Positions 6,923 through 14,658 of a stretch of DNA of 26,283 bases are shown one piece after another. How positions within the stretch are numbered: the first letter of the stretch is position 1; each line of letters starts with the position of its first letter. The stretch covers positions 1 through 26,283 of IMG/VR virus record IMGVR_UViG_3300044802_000002. One strand, given 5' to 3'. The notes beneath the pieces were generated by a model. That model did not search any database and was not told the DNA's origin. It worked only from the letters and a program-made list of their open reading frames with translations. The DNA is from a virus. Both the position numbers and the translations under genes were made by a program.

Positions 6923-7076
6923 AACTCTGACAAAGATACTCCGTAAGATGACGGCCCCTAAATTCTTTGGGAACATCCAGTTTGTTTTCAATGACGGTAA
7001 CATTGTCCATATCGACAAACATGAAACATTCAAACCAGATGGGGTAAAGAAAGTTCTTGACTTACAAACAGATTAA
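6900..7076 (+). CDS. DUF2292/YezD-like small protein
   Basis: A 58-residue protein starting at TTG 6900, with GGGGGTG just upstream, inside the end of the Com-like gene. The core FFGNIQFVFNDGNIVHIDKH matches the pattern of the DUF2292/YezD family, in which an aromatic-Gly is followed by two strands around a D-G turn and an I-x-K/R ending. The biochemical role of that family is unknown. In other phages such genes are often found beside Com-like zinc ribbons, which supports both calls. It is the last gene before the terminator. Confidence 0.55.
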   Translation: MEKPNEFETLTKILRKMTAPKFFGNIQFVFNDGNIVHIDKHETFKPDGVKKVLDLQTD

Positions 7077-7117
7077 GTATAACGCATAAAATAAGTTTAA
7101 GCTATCGGAACAACCGA

Positions 7118-7162
7118 GGCGACAACAATCCGTAATGGTTACGGGGAGTGTCGCCTTTTTTT
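7118..7162 (+). terminator. Strong Rho-independent terminator
   Basis: GGCGACA (7118-7124) pairs perfectly with TGTCGCC (7149-7155), followed by seven T bases (7156-7162). Nested inside is a second perfect stem, CCGTAA-TGG-TTACGG (7130-7144). It lies 42 bases after the last gene of the portal operon and separates it from the scaffold-capsid operon. Confidence 0.85.
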
Positions 7163-7228
7163 ATTATCCGGTTCCAACCGCTCCTATCCGGACACAATAG
7201 GAAACGATGAGCAACAAAGCATAGAGTC

Positions 7229-7385
7229 CATGAGCTTACGGGCGGCATAGAAAGACGGACCCGGCCGCCGATAATTCTGACAAGGGTAAATGTGAGGATG
7301 AACGGATAAACAGGCTACGTGGCAAAAAGATAGACCGTGTTCGCCGAGCGGCATCATCGGCACCTGATAAATCCGTAAGCGAATG
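7229..7385 (+). ncRNA. Candidate structured RNA element
   Basis: GCTTACGG (7234-7241) is perfectly complementary to CCGTAAGC (7373-7380). Outside this helix comes a GA/GA internal loop (7232-7233 with 7381-7382), the tandem sheared G-A geometry, then CAT/ATG (7229-7231 with 7383-7385). Inside are hairpins GCGGC/GCCGC (7242-7246, 7264-7268) and GCCGA/TCGGC (7343-7347, 7357-7361). An alternative helix, ACGGAT (7302-7307) with ATCCGT (7371-7376) plus CAGG (7311-7314) with CCTG (7363-7366), excludes the closing helix, as in switching RNAs. One 8-bp match in a region of this size is expected by chance, so the case rests on the combination. No known riboswitch class recognised. Confidence 0.35.
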
Positions 7386-7474
7386 TAGAGAGAAAACCCC
7401 TAGACCACATTGGGGGTGATGATGGAGAGATAGTAAGTATACTGATTGCCGAAGCACATATTATATGTATGCTG

Positions 7475-7494
7475 ATAATCAGTGTACTGATTAT
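7475..7494 (+). promoter_or_regulatory. 20-bp operator-like palindrome before the scaffold gene
   Basis: ATAATCAGT-GT-ACTGATTAT has perfect 9-bp arms around a two-base centre. A third half-site, ACTGATT, lies at 7441-7447. The surrounding AT-rich sequence contains several -10-like hexamers (TATTAT, GATAAT, TATATT), but no good -35 partner. This is probably a binding site for a dimeric regulator at the capsid-operon promoter; a short RNA hairpin is the alternative. Confidence 0.5.
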
Positions 7495-7529
7495 ATTACA
7501 GGGGAGAAAATCCCAAAAGGAGAAACACC

Positions 7530-8396
7530 ATGGCAGAAGAAGGCAACGAAGGATTAGGATTTCGGGCTGCGCTTACACCCGACCTGCAAAACCATGAGTA
7601 TATAACCGCTCACAAGGAAGTCAAAGACCTCGCCGCTGATTATGTTGCAGTTAAATCAAGCGTCAATGATTTGACGACCAAATATACTGAGGCCGGGAAT
7701 AAACTCACTGAGTATGAAGGGAAGTTGAAAGACGCACTCTTTATTCCTGGGTCTGACGCACCGCCTGAGAAACAACAGGAGTTCCGAAGCCGGATCGAGG
7801 GGTATGTAAAGGATAACATACTAAAAGACAACTATATCCCCAAACCCAAAGAGAACGCCACGGATGAAGAGAAGGCCGTTTACTACAAGGCCATAGGTCG
7901 TCCGGATACTCCGGAGTCTTATGAATTCCCAAAAGTTGAACTGCCGGCCGGTCTAGAAAAGCAGATCGACCCCGAAGCGGAAAAGGCTTTCCGTGCCGAT
8001 GCCTTTATGTTGGGACTCACGAAAGAACAGGCTGGATTCATTTACAAGCAGTTCATGGAAAGAAACGTCAGCCGGTACAATCAGTCAGTCCAAGCACAAG
8101 AGCAATCCCGTCAGGATGGGGAACTAGCCTTAAAAAGTGAATGGGGCGCGAAGTATGCCGAGAACGCCGAGATCACCAACAGGGGGATGGAAAAGGTCTT
8201 CAAGGAGTTCCCAAACCTGAAAGCGAAGTTAGAAGCGGCCCAAATGGGGAACGATCCCGAAGTCATGAAGTTTTTTCACTTCATGGGGAATGCTTTTGTC
8301 GGTGACACCCTCATAAGAAGCGAAGGCATCCGGAACGAACACGAAGCCCGTGAACCGGGCAAACTCAAATATCCATCAATGGAACAAGCAGCATAG
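7530..8396 (+). CDS. Capsid assembly scaffolding protein
   Basis: A 288-residue protein with AAAGGAG seven bases before ATG 7530. It is acidic and largely helical, with a coiled-coil-like N-terminal third (residues 28-70) and the segment KAIGRPDTPESYEFPKVELP (about residues 111-130), which recurs in podovirus and siphovirus scaffolding proteins. The C-terminal half contains repeated charged helices ending in a basic segment (REPGKLKYPSMEQ). Scaffolding proteins direct assembly of the procapsid shell and leave before or during packaging. Position two genes before the major capsid protein agrees. The TAG stop is followed by GGAG for the next gene. Confidence 0.82.
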   Translation: MAEEGNEGLGFRAALTPDLQNHEYITAHKEVKDLAADYVAVKSSVNDLTTKYTEAGNKLTEYEGKLKDALFIPGSDAPPEKQQEFRSRIEGYVKDNILKDNYIPKPKENATDEEKAVYYKAIGRPDTPESYEFPKVELPAGLEKQIDPEAEKAFRADAFMLGLTKEQAGFIYKQFMERNVSRYNQSVQAQEQSRQDGELALKSEWGAKYAENAEITNRGMEKVFKEFPNLKAKLEAAQMGNDPEVMKFFHFMGNAFVGDTLIRSEGIRNEHEAREPGKLKYPSMEQAA

Positions 8397-8406
8397 GAGA
8401 TAACCC

Positions 8407-8634
8407 ATGCCTAAATATCCATCCATGACCAAGGAAGACAGAAAGTGGAAAGCCGAGTGTGACGCAAGCACATTGGCTGAAGCGGAGATGATCAAGGGCG
8501 ATCCAGAACGCCTCGCCGCCGCGCAGAAATGCGCCACTGAGAAAGCCAAGATCAAGGAAGAGGAAGCTGAGAATCTAAAAAAAGTAGCTTCGGGTAAAAT
8601 CTCCTATTCTGTAATGCCAAAAGAAAAGGAATAA
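8407..8634 (+). CDS. Small charged protein between scaffold and capsid
   Basis: A 75-residue, Lys/Glu/Ala-rich, predicted all-helical protein (ATLAEAEMIKG-like and EKAKIKEEEAENLKK segments). GGAG lies seven bases upstream of ATG 8407. Its opening words KYPSM repeat the end of the scaffold (KYPSMEQ), which may be coincidence or a small duplication. No family recognised; small helical genes here may help scaffold or capsid assembly. Confidence 0.6.
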   Translation: MPKYPSMTKEDRKWKAECDASTLAEAEMIKGDPERLAAAQKCATEKAKIKEEEAENLKKVASGKISYSVMPKEKE

Positions 8635-8653
8635 CTAAAAGGAGAAATATCCC

Positions 8654-9637
8654 ATGACTACTACCGCCGTAAAGGTATATTCACAATACACCCTGATGGA
8701 GTTGGCAAAGAGGACCACTGACGGCAATCTCGTTGAGATAGCCGAAGTCCTTAACACCAGCAAAGACCTTATTCAGGACGCCGTATGGCTCGAAGCCAAT
8801 CAACTCAACTCCCATGTCGGTACTCGCCGGACCAGACTCCCGGCCGGCAGTTTCCGTCAGGCTAACCAAGGTGTTGCTGGCGATGCGTCTTCGACCCGGC
8901 AGATCACCGAACCAATCGCCCGGCTTGAAGGGCATTCCAAGATTGATGAAGCTATCCTCGATGTTGCTCCTGACCGGCAGCTTGCCCGTTCTCAAGAAGA
9001 TTTGGCATATGTTGAAGGAATGGGGCAAACCCTTGAAACCAAGTTCTTCTATGGAAACATCGCCCAGACTGAAAACGAGATCGACGGGCTCTCGACTAGA
9101 AGTGATTACAACTCAAGTACCGCCGCTAACGTCCAGAACTCAAATGGAACCGGCGCGACCACAACATCATTGTGGATCGTTGAGTGGGGGCCACGTATGG
9201 TCTACTTAACCTATCCGAAGTCTTCCCAGGCAGGATTGGCGACTACTGACGAAGGGCGAATCTACGTTCCTGACGACAACGACTCCACCAAGTTCCTCTT
9301 TAAGTGGGTAACGAAGTTTGTTATCAATTTCGGGCTTTTCATCAACGACGCACGGTATGTCCAGCGCGTAGTCAATATCGCCACCTCTGGCTCCACCGGG
9401 CTCCTGAACGATAACGACATAATCTCCGCCCTGAACAAGATGCCGAAAGCCGGCGGCGGGCCGACCGCCCGTATCTATGCCAATAGGAATCTGAAGACCC
9501 AGTTCGACATCCTGGCAAAAGACAAGACCAACGTTAACTATTTCGTCGAGAATGTTTTCGGGGAACCCATGACAATCTTCCGCACTGTTCCTATCCGTCT
9601 CGCTGAAGGTTTGACCAACGCCGAAACCGCTATATAA
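8654..9637 (+). CDS. Major capsid protein
   Basis: A 327-residue protein with a very strong ribosome binding site (AAAGGAGAAA). It has the features of a podovirus major capsid protein of BPP-1 type: a helical N-terminal region (LMELAKRTTDGNLVEIAEVL), a loop rich in Gly and Arg (RRTRLPAGSFRQANQGVAG) that corresponds to the extended loop of the HK97 fold, and a C-terminal region with RIYANRNLKTQFDILAK and VENVFGEPMTIFRTVPIR. Length fits. It assembles into the icosahedral shell, with the scaffold upstream and the cement protein downstream. Confidence 0.85.
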   Translation: MTTTAVKVYSQYTLMELAKRTTDGNLVEIAEVLNTSKDLIQDAVWLEANQLNSHVGTRRTRLPAGSFRQANQGVAGDASSTRQITEPIARLEGHSKIDEAILDVAPDRQLARSQEDLAYVEGMGQTLETKFFYGNIAQTENEIDGLSTRSDYNSSTAANVQNSNGTGATTTSLWIVEWGPRMVYLTYPKSSQAGLATTDEGRIYVPDDNDSTKFLFKWVTKFVINFGLFINDARYVQRVVNIATSGSTGLLNDNDIISALNKMPKAGGGPTARIYANRNLKTQFDILAKDKTNVNYFVENVFGEPMTIFRTVPIRLAEGLTNAETAI

Positions 9638-9662
9638 GCGGCTTAATAAAAGGAGCAATATT

Positions 9663-10079
9663 ATGCCAATGTCAGACGCAAAACTTCATTTTAGCAATAG
9701 CCAATCCCTTGCAGGGGTAGCGACTACCGACGCATACGGGACTTACGAACTTGACTTCGAGACTGCCTATCCGGATAAAGGGTCTGGGTCGCCGCTTGTC
9801 GTTCGGTTTCTTATCATGACATCTTTTACCGTGGCGACATCGGTAGCATTTTCGATATGCTTCGACGCTACCAGCCAGGCAACTGCTGGCGGCGGGACTG
9901 TCGTAGCAACTACGGGGGCCATTGCCATCGCCACACTTATCGCCGGGTATTCGTTCGAATTGAAAGTACCGGATGAACATCTCCAATACATGAACGTGAA
10001 ATACACCACGGTAGGAACTCCGGGGGTAGGGGCGGTCTCTGCATATCTGGATATCGACACCGGCCTGCGGCACAGGTAG
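9663..10079 (+). CDS. Bbp16-like capsid cement protein
   Basis: A 138-residue beta-rich protein with AAAAGGAG before ATG 9663. The opening DAKLHFSNSQSLAGVATTDA and the following GSGSPLVVRFLI pattern match the Bbp16 family, which in phage BPP-1 is the capsid-stabilising cement protein encoded right after the major capsid gene, as here. The rest alternates short strands and Gly/Thr-rich turns. It is expected to bind at the shell surface and strengthen the mature head. Confidence 0.78.
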   Translation: MPMSDAKLHFSNSQSLAGVATTDAYGTYELDFETAYPDKGSGSPLVVRFLIMTSFTVATSVAFSICFDATSQATAGGGTVVATTGAIAIATLIAGYSFELKVPDEHLQYMNVKYTTVGTPGVGAVSAYLDIDTGLRHR

Positions 10080-10107
10080 AAAATAACTTTCACCAAGGAG
10101 AATTTGT

Positions 10108-10389
10108 ATGGCAAGTAATCTGTCAAGGTTTCGCGCAATCAGGCCATGTTACCACCGTTCTTTCTACTACAATGTGGGGGATCAATATTTTCCCACGGCT
10201 GAAGAACTTGCTCAAGACAGCGTTCCGGAACACTTCGTAAAGGAGCGGGACTTCACTGAAGAGGTTGTCGAAGCTGCTGAAGTAGAAGATCGAAACCGTC
10301 AGGTGTTTGTAAAGCCGATGAAATCTGATGAAGTCCAGTCGCCGGCTGCACCTGCAACAGAATCAGTGGTCGATTCGAGTAAGAAGTAA
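10108..10389 (+). CDS. Small hypothetical head-module protein
   Basis: A 93-residue protein with CAAGGAG before ATG 10108. The N-terminal 45 residues (FRAIRPCYHRSFYYNVGDQY then VPEHFVKERDF) look like a small folded domain. The C-terminal half is disordered-looking, acidic then Pro/Ala/Ser-rich, ending in KK. Proteins of this size and composition follow the cement gene in related phages, but I cannot name a function. Confidence 0.6.
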   Translation: MASNLSRFRAIRPCYHRSFYYNVGDQYFPTAEELAQDSVPEHFVKERDFTEEVVEAAEVEDRNRQVFVKPMKSDEVQSPAAPATESVVDSSKK

Positions 10390-10399
10390 CTCACCAAGG

Positions 10400-10422
10400 G
10401 CGGGGGGCTTCGTGCCTCCCGC
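10400..10422 (+). other. GC-rich hairpin abutting the ribosome binding site of the gp11-like gene
   Basis: GCGGGGGGC (10400-10408) pairs with GCCTCCCGC (10414-10422) over nine positions, with one G-T pair and a TTCGT loop. AGGAG follows at 10426-10430. There is no T-run, so it is a stable mRNA hairpin rather than a classical terminator. It lies at the head-to-tail gene boundary and could set relative expression of the two groups. Confidence 0.5.
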
Positions 10423-10436
10423 TTCAGGAGAATTCT

Positions 10437-11081
10437 ATGCCCTTATCTTGGGTAGACATATCAAACATGGCTCTTTCTAGGATAGGGACTTCTTCCGTAA
10501 TAACCAGTTTAGATAATAATGACAAAGCAAGCGTTGCATGTAACGCGGCTATCTATACAAATAGAAATGCAGTTCTTGAAGGGTGGGATTGGAAATCAGT
10601 CTCAACTCGCATTCAGTTAACCAAAGATGCTACTCCTCCCGCGTTCGGTTTCAAAAATAGGTATCTTCTCCCTGAAAAGCCATATTGCCTCAAAGTAAGG
10701 GAAATGCGTCCTCATAGGTATGATTGGGTTATTGAGGGGCGTTATCTCCTGACGGATGCTGATAGTGATTTAGAATCAGTATTTATCCGGTATACCGCGA
10801 GCACAGACGACCCTTCGATCCTTACAGCTCTATGCGCTAAAGCTATTGCATGGCGAATGGCTGCGGAAATATGTAACAAATTTGTCCAAGGAAACGCTGT
10901 TACCGGCCAGCAGTCGATACAGAAAGAATATTTAATGATCATCGAAGAAGCCCAAGGTGCTAATCAATGGGAAGATAAATCGCATGATGAAGACTCTGGG
11001 TATTCCGGAGACGGGCTATTCAGGGGTCATGGTCATGGAGATGATTGGGTAAAGAGCGGAACGTCCAGATCAACATACTGA
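10437..11081 (+). CDS. Tail tubular protein A-like (T7 gp11-like adaptor)
   Basis: A 214-residue protein. The N-terminus VDISNMALSRIGTSSVITSL followed by NRNAVLEGWDWKSVSTRIQL matches the gp11/TtpA pattern, in which a helical core near the start is followed by an L-x-x-W motif. gp11-like proteins form the ring between portal and tail nozzle. The C-terminus is His/Gly/Asp-rich (FRGHGHGDDW) and probably disordered. It is followed eight bases later by the gp12-like gene, its usual neighbour. Confidence 0.82.
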   Translation: MPLSWVDISNMALSRIGTSSVITSLDNNDKASVACNAAIYTNRNAVLEGWDWKSVSTRIQLTKDATPPAFGFKNRYLLPEKPYCLKVREMRPHRYDWVIEGRYLLTDADSDLESVFIRYTASTDDPSILTALCAKAIAWRMAAEICNKFVQGNAVTGQQSIQKEYLMIIEEAQGANQWEDKSHDEDSGYSGDGLFRGHGHGDDWVKSGTSRSTY

Positions 11082-11089
11082 GAGTCTGA

Positions 11090-13723
11090 ATGCAAAGATC
11101 CACAAGCATACTTACCAACTTTTCGTCTGGCGAGATTTCGCCTAAAATGGCGGCGCGGCTTGACCTTGCACAATATCAAAATTCCTGCCGTACAATTTTA
11201 AACGGAATAGTTATCCCACAAGGTGGAGTTGAAAAACGCCCAGGGGCTTATTACGTCGGAGAAGTAAAAGACAGTACACAACCAACATATTTATTAACTT
11301 TTAAATATTCTGCCGACCAGCAATATATTCTTGAACTAGGCAATCTTTATATACGTTTTTGGTATAATGGCGCGCAAGTAGTGTCGTCTCCTGGAGTCCC
11401 TCTCGAGGTTGTCACTCCTTATCTAACGGCTGAAATCCCAAGTATCAACACTCTCCAGTCTGCCGATGTTCTATACATCGTCCACCCAAATCATCCGCCA
11501 GCTAAACTTTCGAGGACTGCTACCGGGTGGGCCTATGGAGTTATTACATTTCAAGAAGGCGAAGTGCCTGTATCGGATGTTACGGCCGGCAGCACAGGCA
11601 ATGTCCGACTTCGTGTTATCAACCATGGGTTCACGTCAAATAATTTCGTATATGTCAGTGGGGTTGTGGGCGTACCTCAAGCTAACGGGATATTCCAGAT
11701 AAATGTAATTGATGTAGATTCTTTCGATTTGATTGGCAACATCTTGCCGGGAAACCAGATAACAAATGCGGTTACTTATGGCGGCCAAATAAAGATAACA
11801 GCTCCGGGATTTCCCACAACTACTGGAGAAGTTGTTAATATCGGGGGGATTCAAGGGACTATCGAGGCTAATGGCGCATGGGGGATAACCATTGTAGATT
11901 CATCTAATTTTGTCTTAAATGGATCGTCATTCGTAAATGCCTACATTTCAGGCGGGTGGGTTAGCTCGACATCGGCCTATTCTTATGTGAGTGGCGGTGG
12001 GGTAACATTAATCCAGCCTATATCTGGGGCGGCGGCTAACAGTAAAGGAGAAATCAGAATAACCTCTGTTGACCACGGATTTACCACTGGTCAAGGTGTG
12101 TACGTTACTGGAGTAACAGGCACTACTGAAGCCAATGGGACATGGGAAATAACGAAAATAGATGATAACACCTACGATTTGAACGGGTCAGTGTTTGCTC
12201 ATACCTATGTCTCCGGAGGTTTCGGAGTCGCTAAGACATTTGCCACTGCCAATAATTACCCTTCAGTCATTGCTTTTTTTGAACAAAGATTAGTATTTGG
12301 CGGGACTACAAATGAACCTCAGACATTATGGCTTTCGGTGACAGGGGATTTTGAGAACCTTACCCGCGGGACAAACGATGATGATGGGTTGAAATATACT
12401 CTCAATTCCGACGGGGTAGATGCGATCCGATGGTTAACGACATGGAACGTTTTGCTGGTAGGGACTGTTGATGGGGAATGGCGATTCGGCGGAGCTTCAA
12501 TTACAGACCCGCTTACTCCATCTTCCGCATTGGCTAAAATTCAATCGAACAAAGGATCGGCAAATATCAAAGCTCTTTTGATTGGGGACCTGGTTGTGTT
12601 TGTTCAATACTATGGGAAGAAGATTTACCAAATAGGATACAACTTTGTAAGCGATAGTTTCACTTCTGCTGAGCTTACAAAACTTTCAAGCCACATCACA
12701 ACCCCAAATGTAATTTGGGTAGAGAACCAGGAAGCGCCAGAAATTATAGTTTGGATGGGGCGAAGCGATGGCGATCTCGCGAGCATGACTTTCTACACCG
12801 ATGAGAAGATAATTGCCTTTTCAAAACATACTACAGACGGCTTGTTTGAATCCGGGGCTCATGTCCACGGACCCACTGAAGATCAAGTTTGGGTTATTGT
12901 CAATAGAACTATTAATGGAGTGACAAAAAGGTATATTGAATACTTCATGCCCAGGGATTTTTCTACAGGGCAATCGGCATTGAGGCCATTACCGTATTTT
13001 TTTGTGGATAGTGGGCTCGCCTTTGATGGGGGAGATCCAGTAACGATAATCAATGCCACGAAGACTAATCCCGTAGTGATCTCATATGCGGGGAATAACC
13101 CGACAAACGGATGGACAGTCATGTTAGATTCTTTGCAAGGCATGACCGATGTTAACGAAAATGTTTATACTGTTGCCAATGTGGACTCTTCCGCAAAGAC
13201 GTTTGAACTTGCATTGACTGATGGGACTAACTTCAATGCGTATATCAGTGGTGGGACTTGGATAAGGGTTATTAATTCAGTTACAGGAATAGGCCACCTT
13301 GAAGGAAAAACGTGTGACATCTATGCTGACGGCTACGCTCTTGCCCCCCAAGTTGTAGCGTCAGGCAGCTTGCCGTTGGGGGGGTATTATAATCGTGTTT
13401 CGGCTGGGCTCCATTATGATTTTATTATTGAGCCCCAAAGTATTGAGATAAACGCACAGACCGGGACTTCGGCCGGCATGACGAAAAGAATAGAAAAACT
13501 TATGCTTCGGGTGTATAACACAGTAGGGCTTAAAGCCGGGCCGTCCTTAGATAGTTTGGAAGAACTTATATTTGGGGTTCAGTCGGGGCTATTCACCGGA
13601 GATGTTCCCCTTGAGTTCTCTGGGGATTACGACACAAACGCTTACATATCAATCAAACATGATCAGCCATTACCCTGCACGATTTTGGGAATAATAACTT
13701 TTATGTCGGCATACGAGCGATAA
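11090..13723 (+). CDS. Tail tubular protein B-like (T7 gp12-like nozzle) with inserted repeat domains
   Basis: An 877-residue protein starting at ATG 11090. The N-terminus (ILTNFSSGEISPKMAARLDL, then GGVEKRPGAYYVGE) and later segments (EQRLVFGGTTNEPQTLWLS, WLTTWNVLLVGTVDGEWRF) are characteristic of the gp12 nozzle family. Four copies of a beta-domain of about 50-60 residues are inserted at about residues 170-215, 234-288, 322-378 and 662-724. They share a G-V-x-G-(T/V)-x-x-A/V-N-G core and a Y-I/V-S-G-G end, a pattern I know from phage proteins annotated with the E1-FCCH-type domain. These may be surface decorations of the nozzle. Confidence 0.85.
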   Translation: MQRSTSILTNFSSGEISPKMAARLDLAQYQNSCRTILNGIVIPQGGVEKRPGAYYVGEVKDSTQPTYLLTFKYSADQQYILELGNLYIRFWYNGAQVVSSPGVPLEVVTPYLTAEIPSINTLQSADVLYIVHPNHPPAKLSRTATGWAYGVITFQEGEVPVSDVTAGSTGNVRLRVINHGFTSNNFVYVSGVVGVPQANGIFQINVIDVDSFDLIGNILPGNQITNAVTYGGQIKITAPGFPTTTGEVVNIGGIQGTIEANGAWGITIVDSSNFVLNGSSFVNAYISGGWVSSTSAYSYVSGGGVTLIQPISGAAANSKGEIRITSVDHGFTTGQGVYVTGVTGTTEANGTWEITKIDDNTYDLNGSVFAHTYVSGGFGVAKTFATANNYPSVIAFFEQRLVFGGTTNEPQTLWLSVTGDFENLTRGTNDDDGLKYTLNSDGVDAIRWLTTWNVLLVGTVDGEWRFGGASITDPLTPSSALAKIQSNKGSANIKALLIGDLVVFVQYYGKKIYQIGYNFVSDSFTSAELTKLSSHITTPNVIWVENQEAPEIIVWMGRSDGDLASMTFYTDEKIIAFSKHTTDGLFESGAHVHGPTEDQVWVIVNRTINGVTKRYIEYFMPRDFSTGQSALRPLPYFFVDSGLAFDGGDPVTIINATKTNPVVISYAGNNPTNGWTVMLDSLQGMTDVNENVYTVANVDSSAKTFELALTDGTNFNAYISGGTWIRVINSVTGIGHLEGKTCDIYADGYALAPQVVASGSLPLGGYYNRVSAGLHYDFIIEPQSIEINAQTGTSAGMTKRIEKLMLRVYNTVGLKAGPSLDSLEELIFGVQSGLFTGDVPLEFSGDYDTNAYISIKHDQPLPCTILGIITFMSAYER

Positions 13724-13725
13724 AT

Positions 13726-14658
13726 ATGGAATTTAATCCAGACATAGAATTTAGATTATTCGTAAAGCAAGACGCTTACGATATAGTTTACAGGACTGAA
13801 GACGCACACAAAAAAGACAACCCTTATTACGATTCCTGGGCTGAAGAAACAGCGAAAGGGGCCGGATTTACCGGGTTCAGAAAGTCAGACGGGAAAATAC
13901 TAGGATGCGGGGGTATCAAGGTCTTCCGGCCTGGGTGTGGTGAGGCATGGGCGATATACTGCGATGAGATAGGCTTATATGCGAAAGAGTGTCGTGAGTA
14001 TTCTCATTATTATGTAACAAGTCTTATGAAGACGATGGGGCTTCATTGGCTTCAGTGTATCATTGATGCTGACCGCAAACTGAATCTTCGATTTGCCAAG
14101 TCAGTCGGCTTTAGCAATCCTGTCTTATTGAAAGGGTATCGACCGGACGGGACAGATTGTTACATGATGACATACACTCCTGAACCGGATATTAAATCTC
14201 TGACGCTTAACGTCCCATCTGAAGTTTTTTCATTTATGAACCTAAGAGACAAAGTGCAGGTGATTGAAAGTAAGATCATGGAACAACCCGATGCCTTAAT
14301 GGGACATGTGTGGCCGTTGAAGCATTCTTTCGCCAAAGGATTGTATGTTAGGCAAATCAAAGTTCCGGCAGGAGTCCTATTGACAGGGGCTATCCATAAA
14401 TATTCGCATGCGTTCTTTCTTCTAAAGGGAGACATTTCAATTTTGACAGATGGCGGTGTAAAGCGAATAAAAGCTCCCGCCACTTTCATAACTCCCGCAG
14501 GGACGAAGAGGGTTGTCTATCATCATGCCGACACCATAGTAACTACAGTTCACTCGACAGACAAAACCAATGTTGAAGAGATCGAAGAAGAGCTTATTGC
14601 AAAGACATGGGAAGATTATGACTCTCTTCCTCTTCAATTAAGCGGGGTGTCAATATGA
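13726..14658 (+). CDS. GNAT-like (gp13-type) protein fused to a cupin-like domain
   Basis: A 310-residue protein. Residues 1-150 read as a GNAT acyltransferase-like fold, with GFTGFRKSDGKILGCGGIKV, a central strand EAWAIYCDEIGL and a final FAKSVGFSNPVLLKGY, and match the GNAT-type proteins at the gp13 position of T7-like virion modules. Residues 190-300 are a cupin-like beta-barrel: HKYSHAFFLLKGDISILTDG, with His224 and His228 as possible metal ligands, then PAGTKRVVYHHADT and TTVH. Such cupin-like proteins are often separate genes in other phages. Catalysis is unproven; a structural role in the virion core is also possible. It ends in an ATGA overlap with the gp14-like gene. Confidence 0.65.
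   Translation: MEFNPDIEFRLFVKQDAYDIVYRTEDAHKKDNPYYDSWAEETAKGAGFTGFRKSDGKILGCGGIKVFRPGCGEAWAIYCDEIGLYAKECREYSHYYVTSLMKTMGLHWLQCIIDADRKLNLRFAKSVGFSNPVLLKGYRPDGTDCYMMTYTPEPDIKSLTLNVPSEVFSFMNLRDKVQVIESKIMEQPDALMGHVWPLKHSFAKGLYVRQIKVPAGVLLTGAIHKYSHAFFLLKGDISILTDGGVKRIKAPATFITPAGTKRVVYHHADTIVTTVHSTDKTNVEEIEEELIAKTWEDYDSLPLQLSGVSI

Larger units (their letters stand above)
7163..7529 (+). other. Long noncoding leader of the capsid operon
   Basis: About 367 bases with stops in all three forward frames; short ATG frames end after five or six codons. It contains the long-range pairing and hairpins listed as a candidate RNA (7229-7385), a hairpin ACCCC (7396-7400) with GGGGT (7413-7417), an AT-rich segment around 7456-7500 with a 20-bp palindrome, and the scaffold ribosome binding site AAAGGAG (7516-7522). 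Short words recur from the upstream terminator: AATCCGTAA at 7127-7135 and 7370-7378, TTACGGG at 7139-7145 and 7236-7242. Confidence 0.6.

Noticed and set aside
7163-7440. tRNA or group I intron in the capsid leader (GGTTCCAACC and ATAGAGTCC words)
   Set aside because: No acceptor and anticodon stems could be paired around the T-loop-like word, and the P, Q, R, S core order of a group I intron is absent.
7236-7457. Reverse-strand ORF of 73 codons in the capsid leader
   Set aside because: No ribosome binding site; Ser/Leu/Arg-rich composition typical of an antisense shadow, and all recognised genes are on the other strand.
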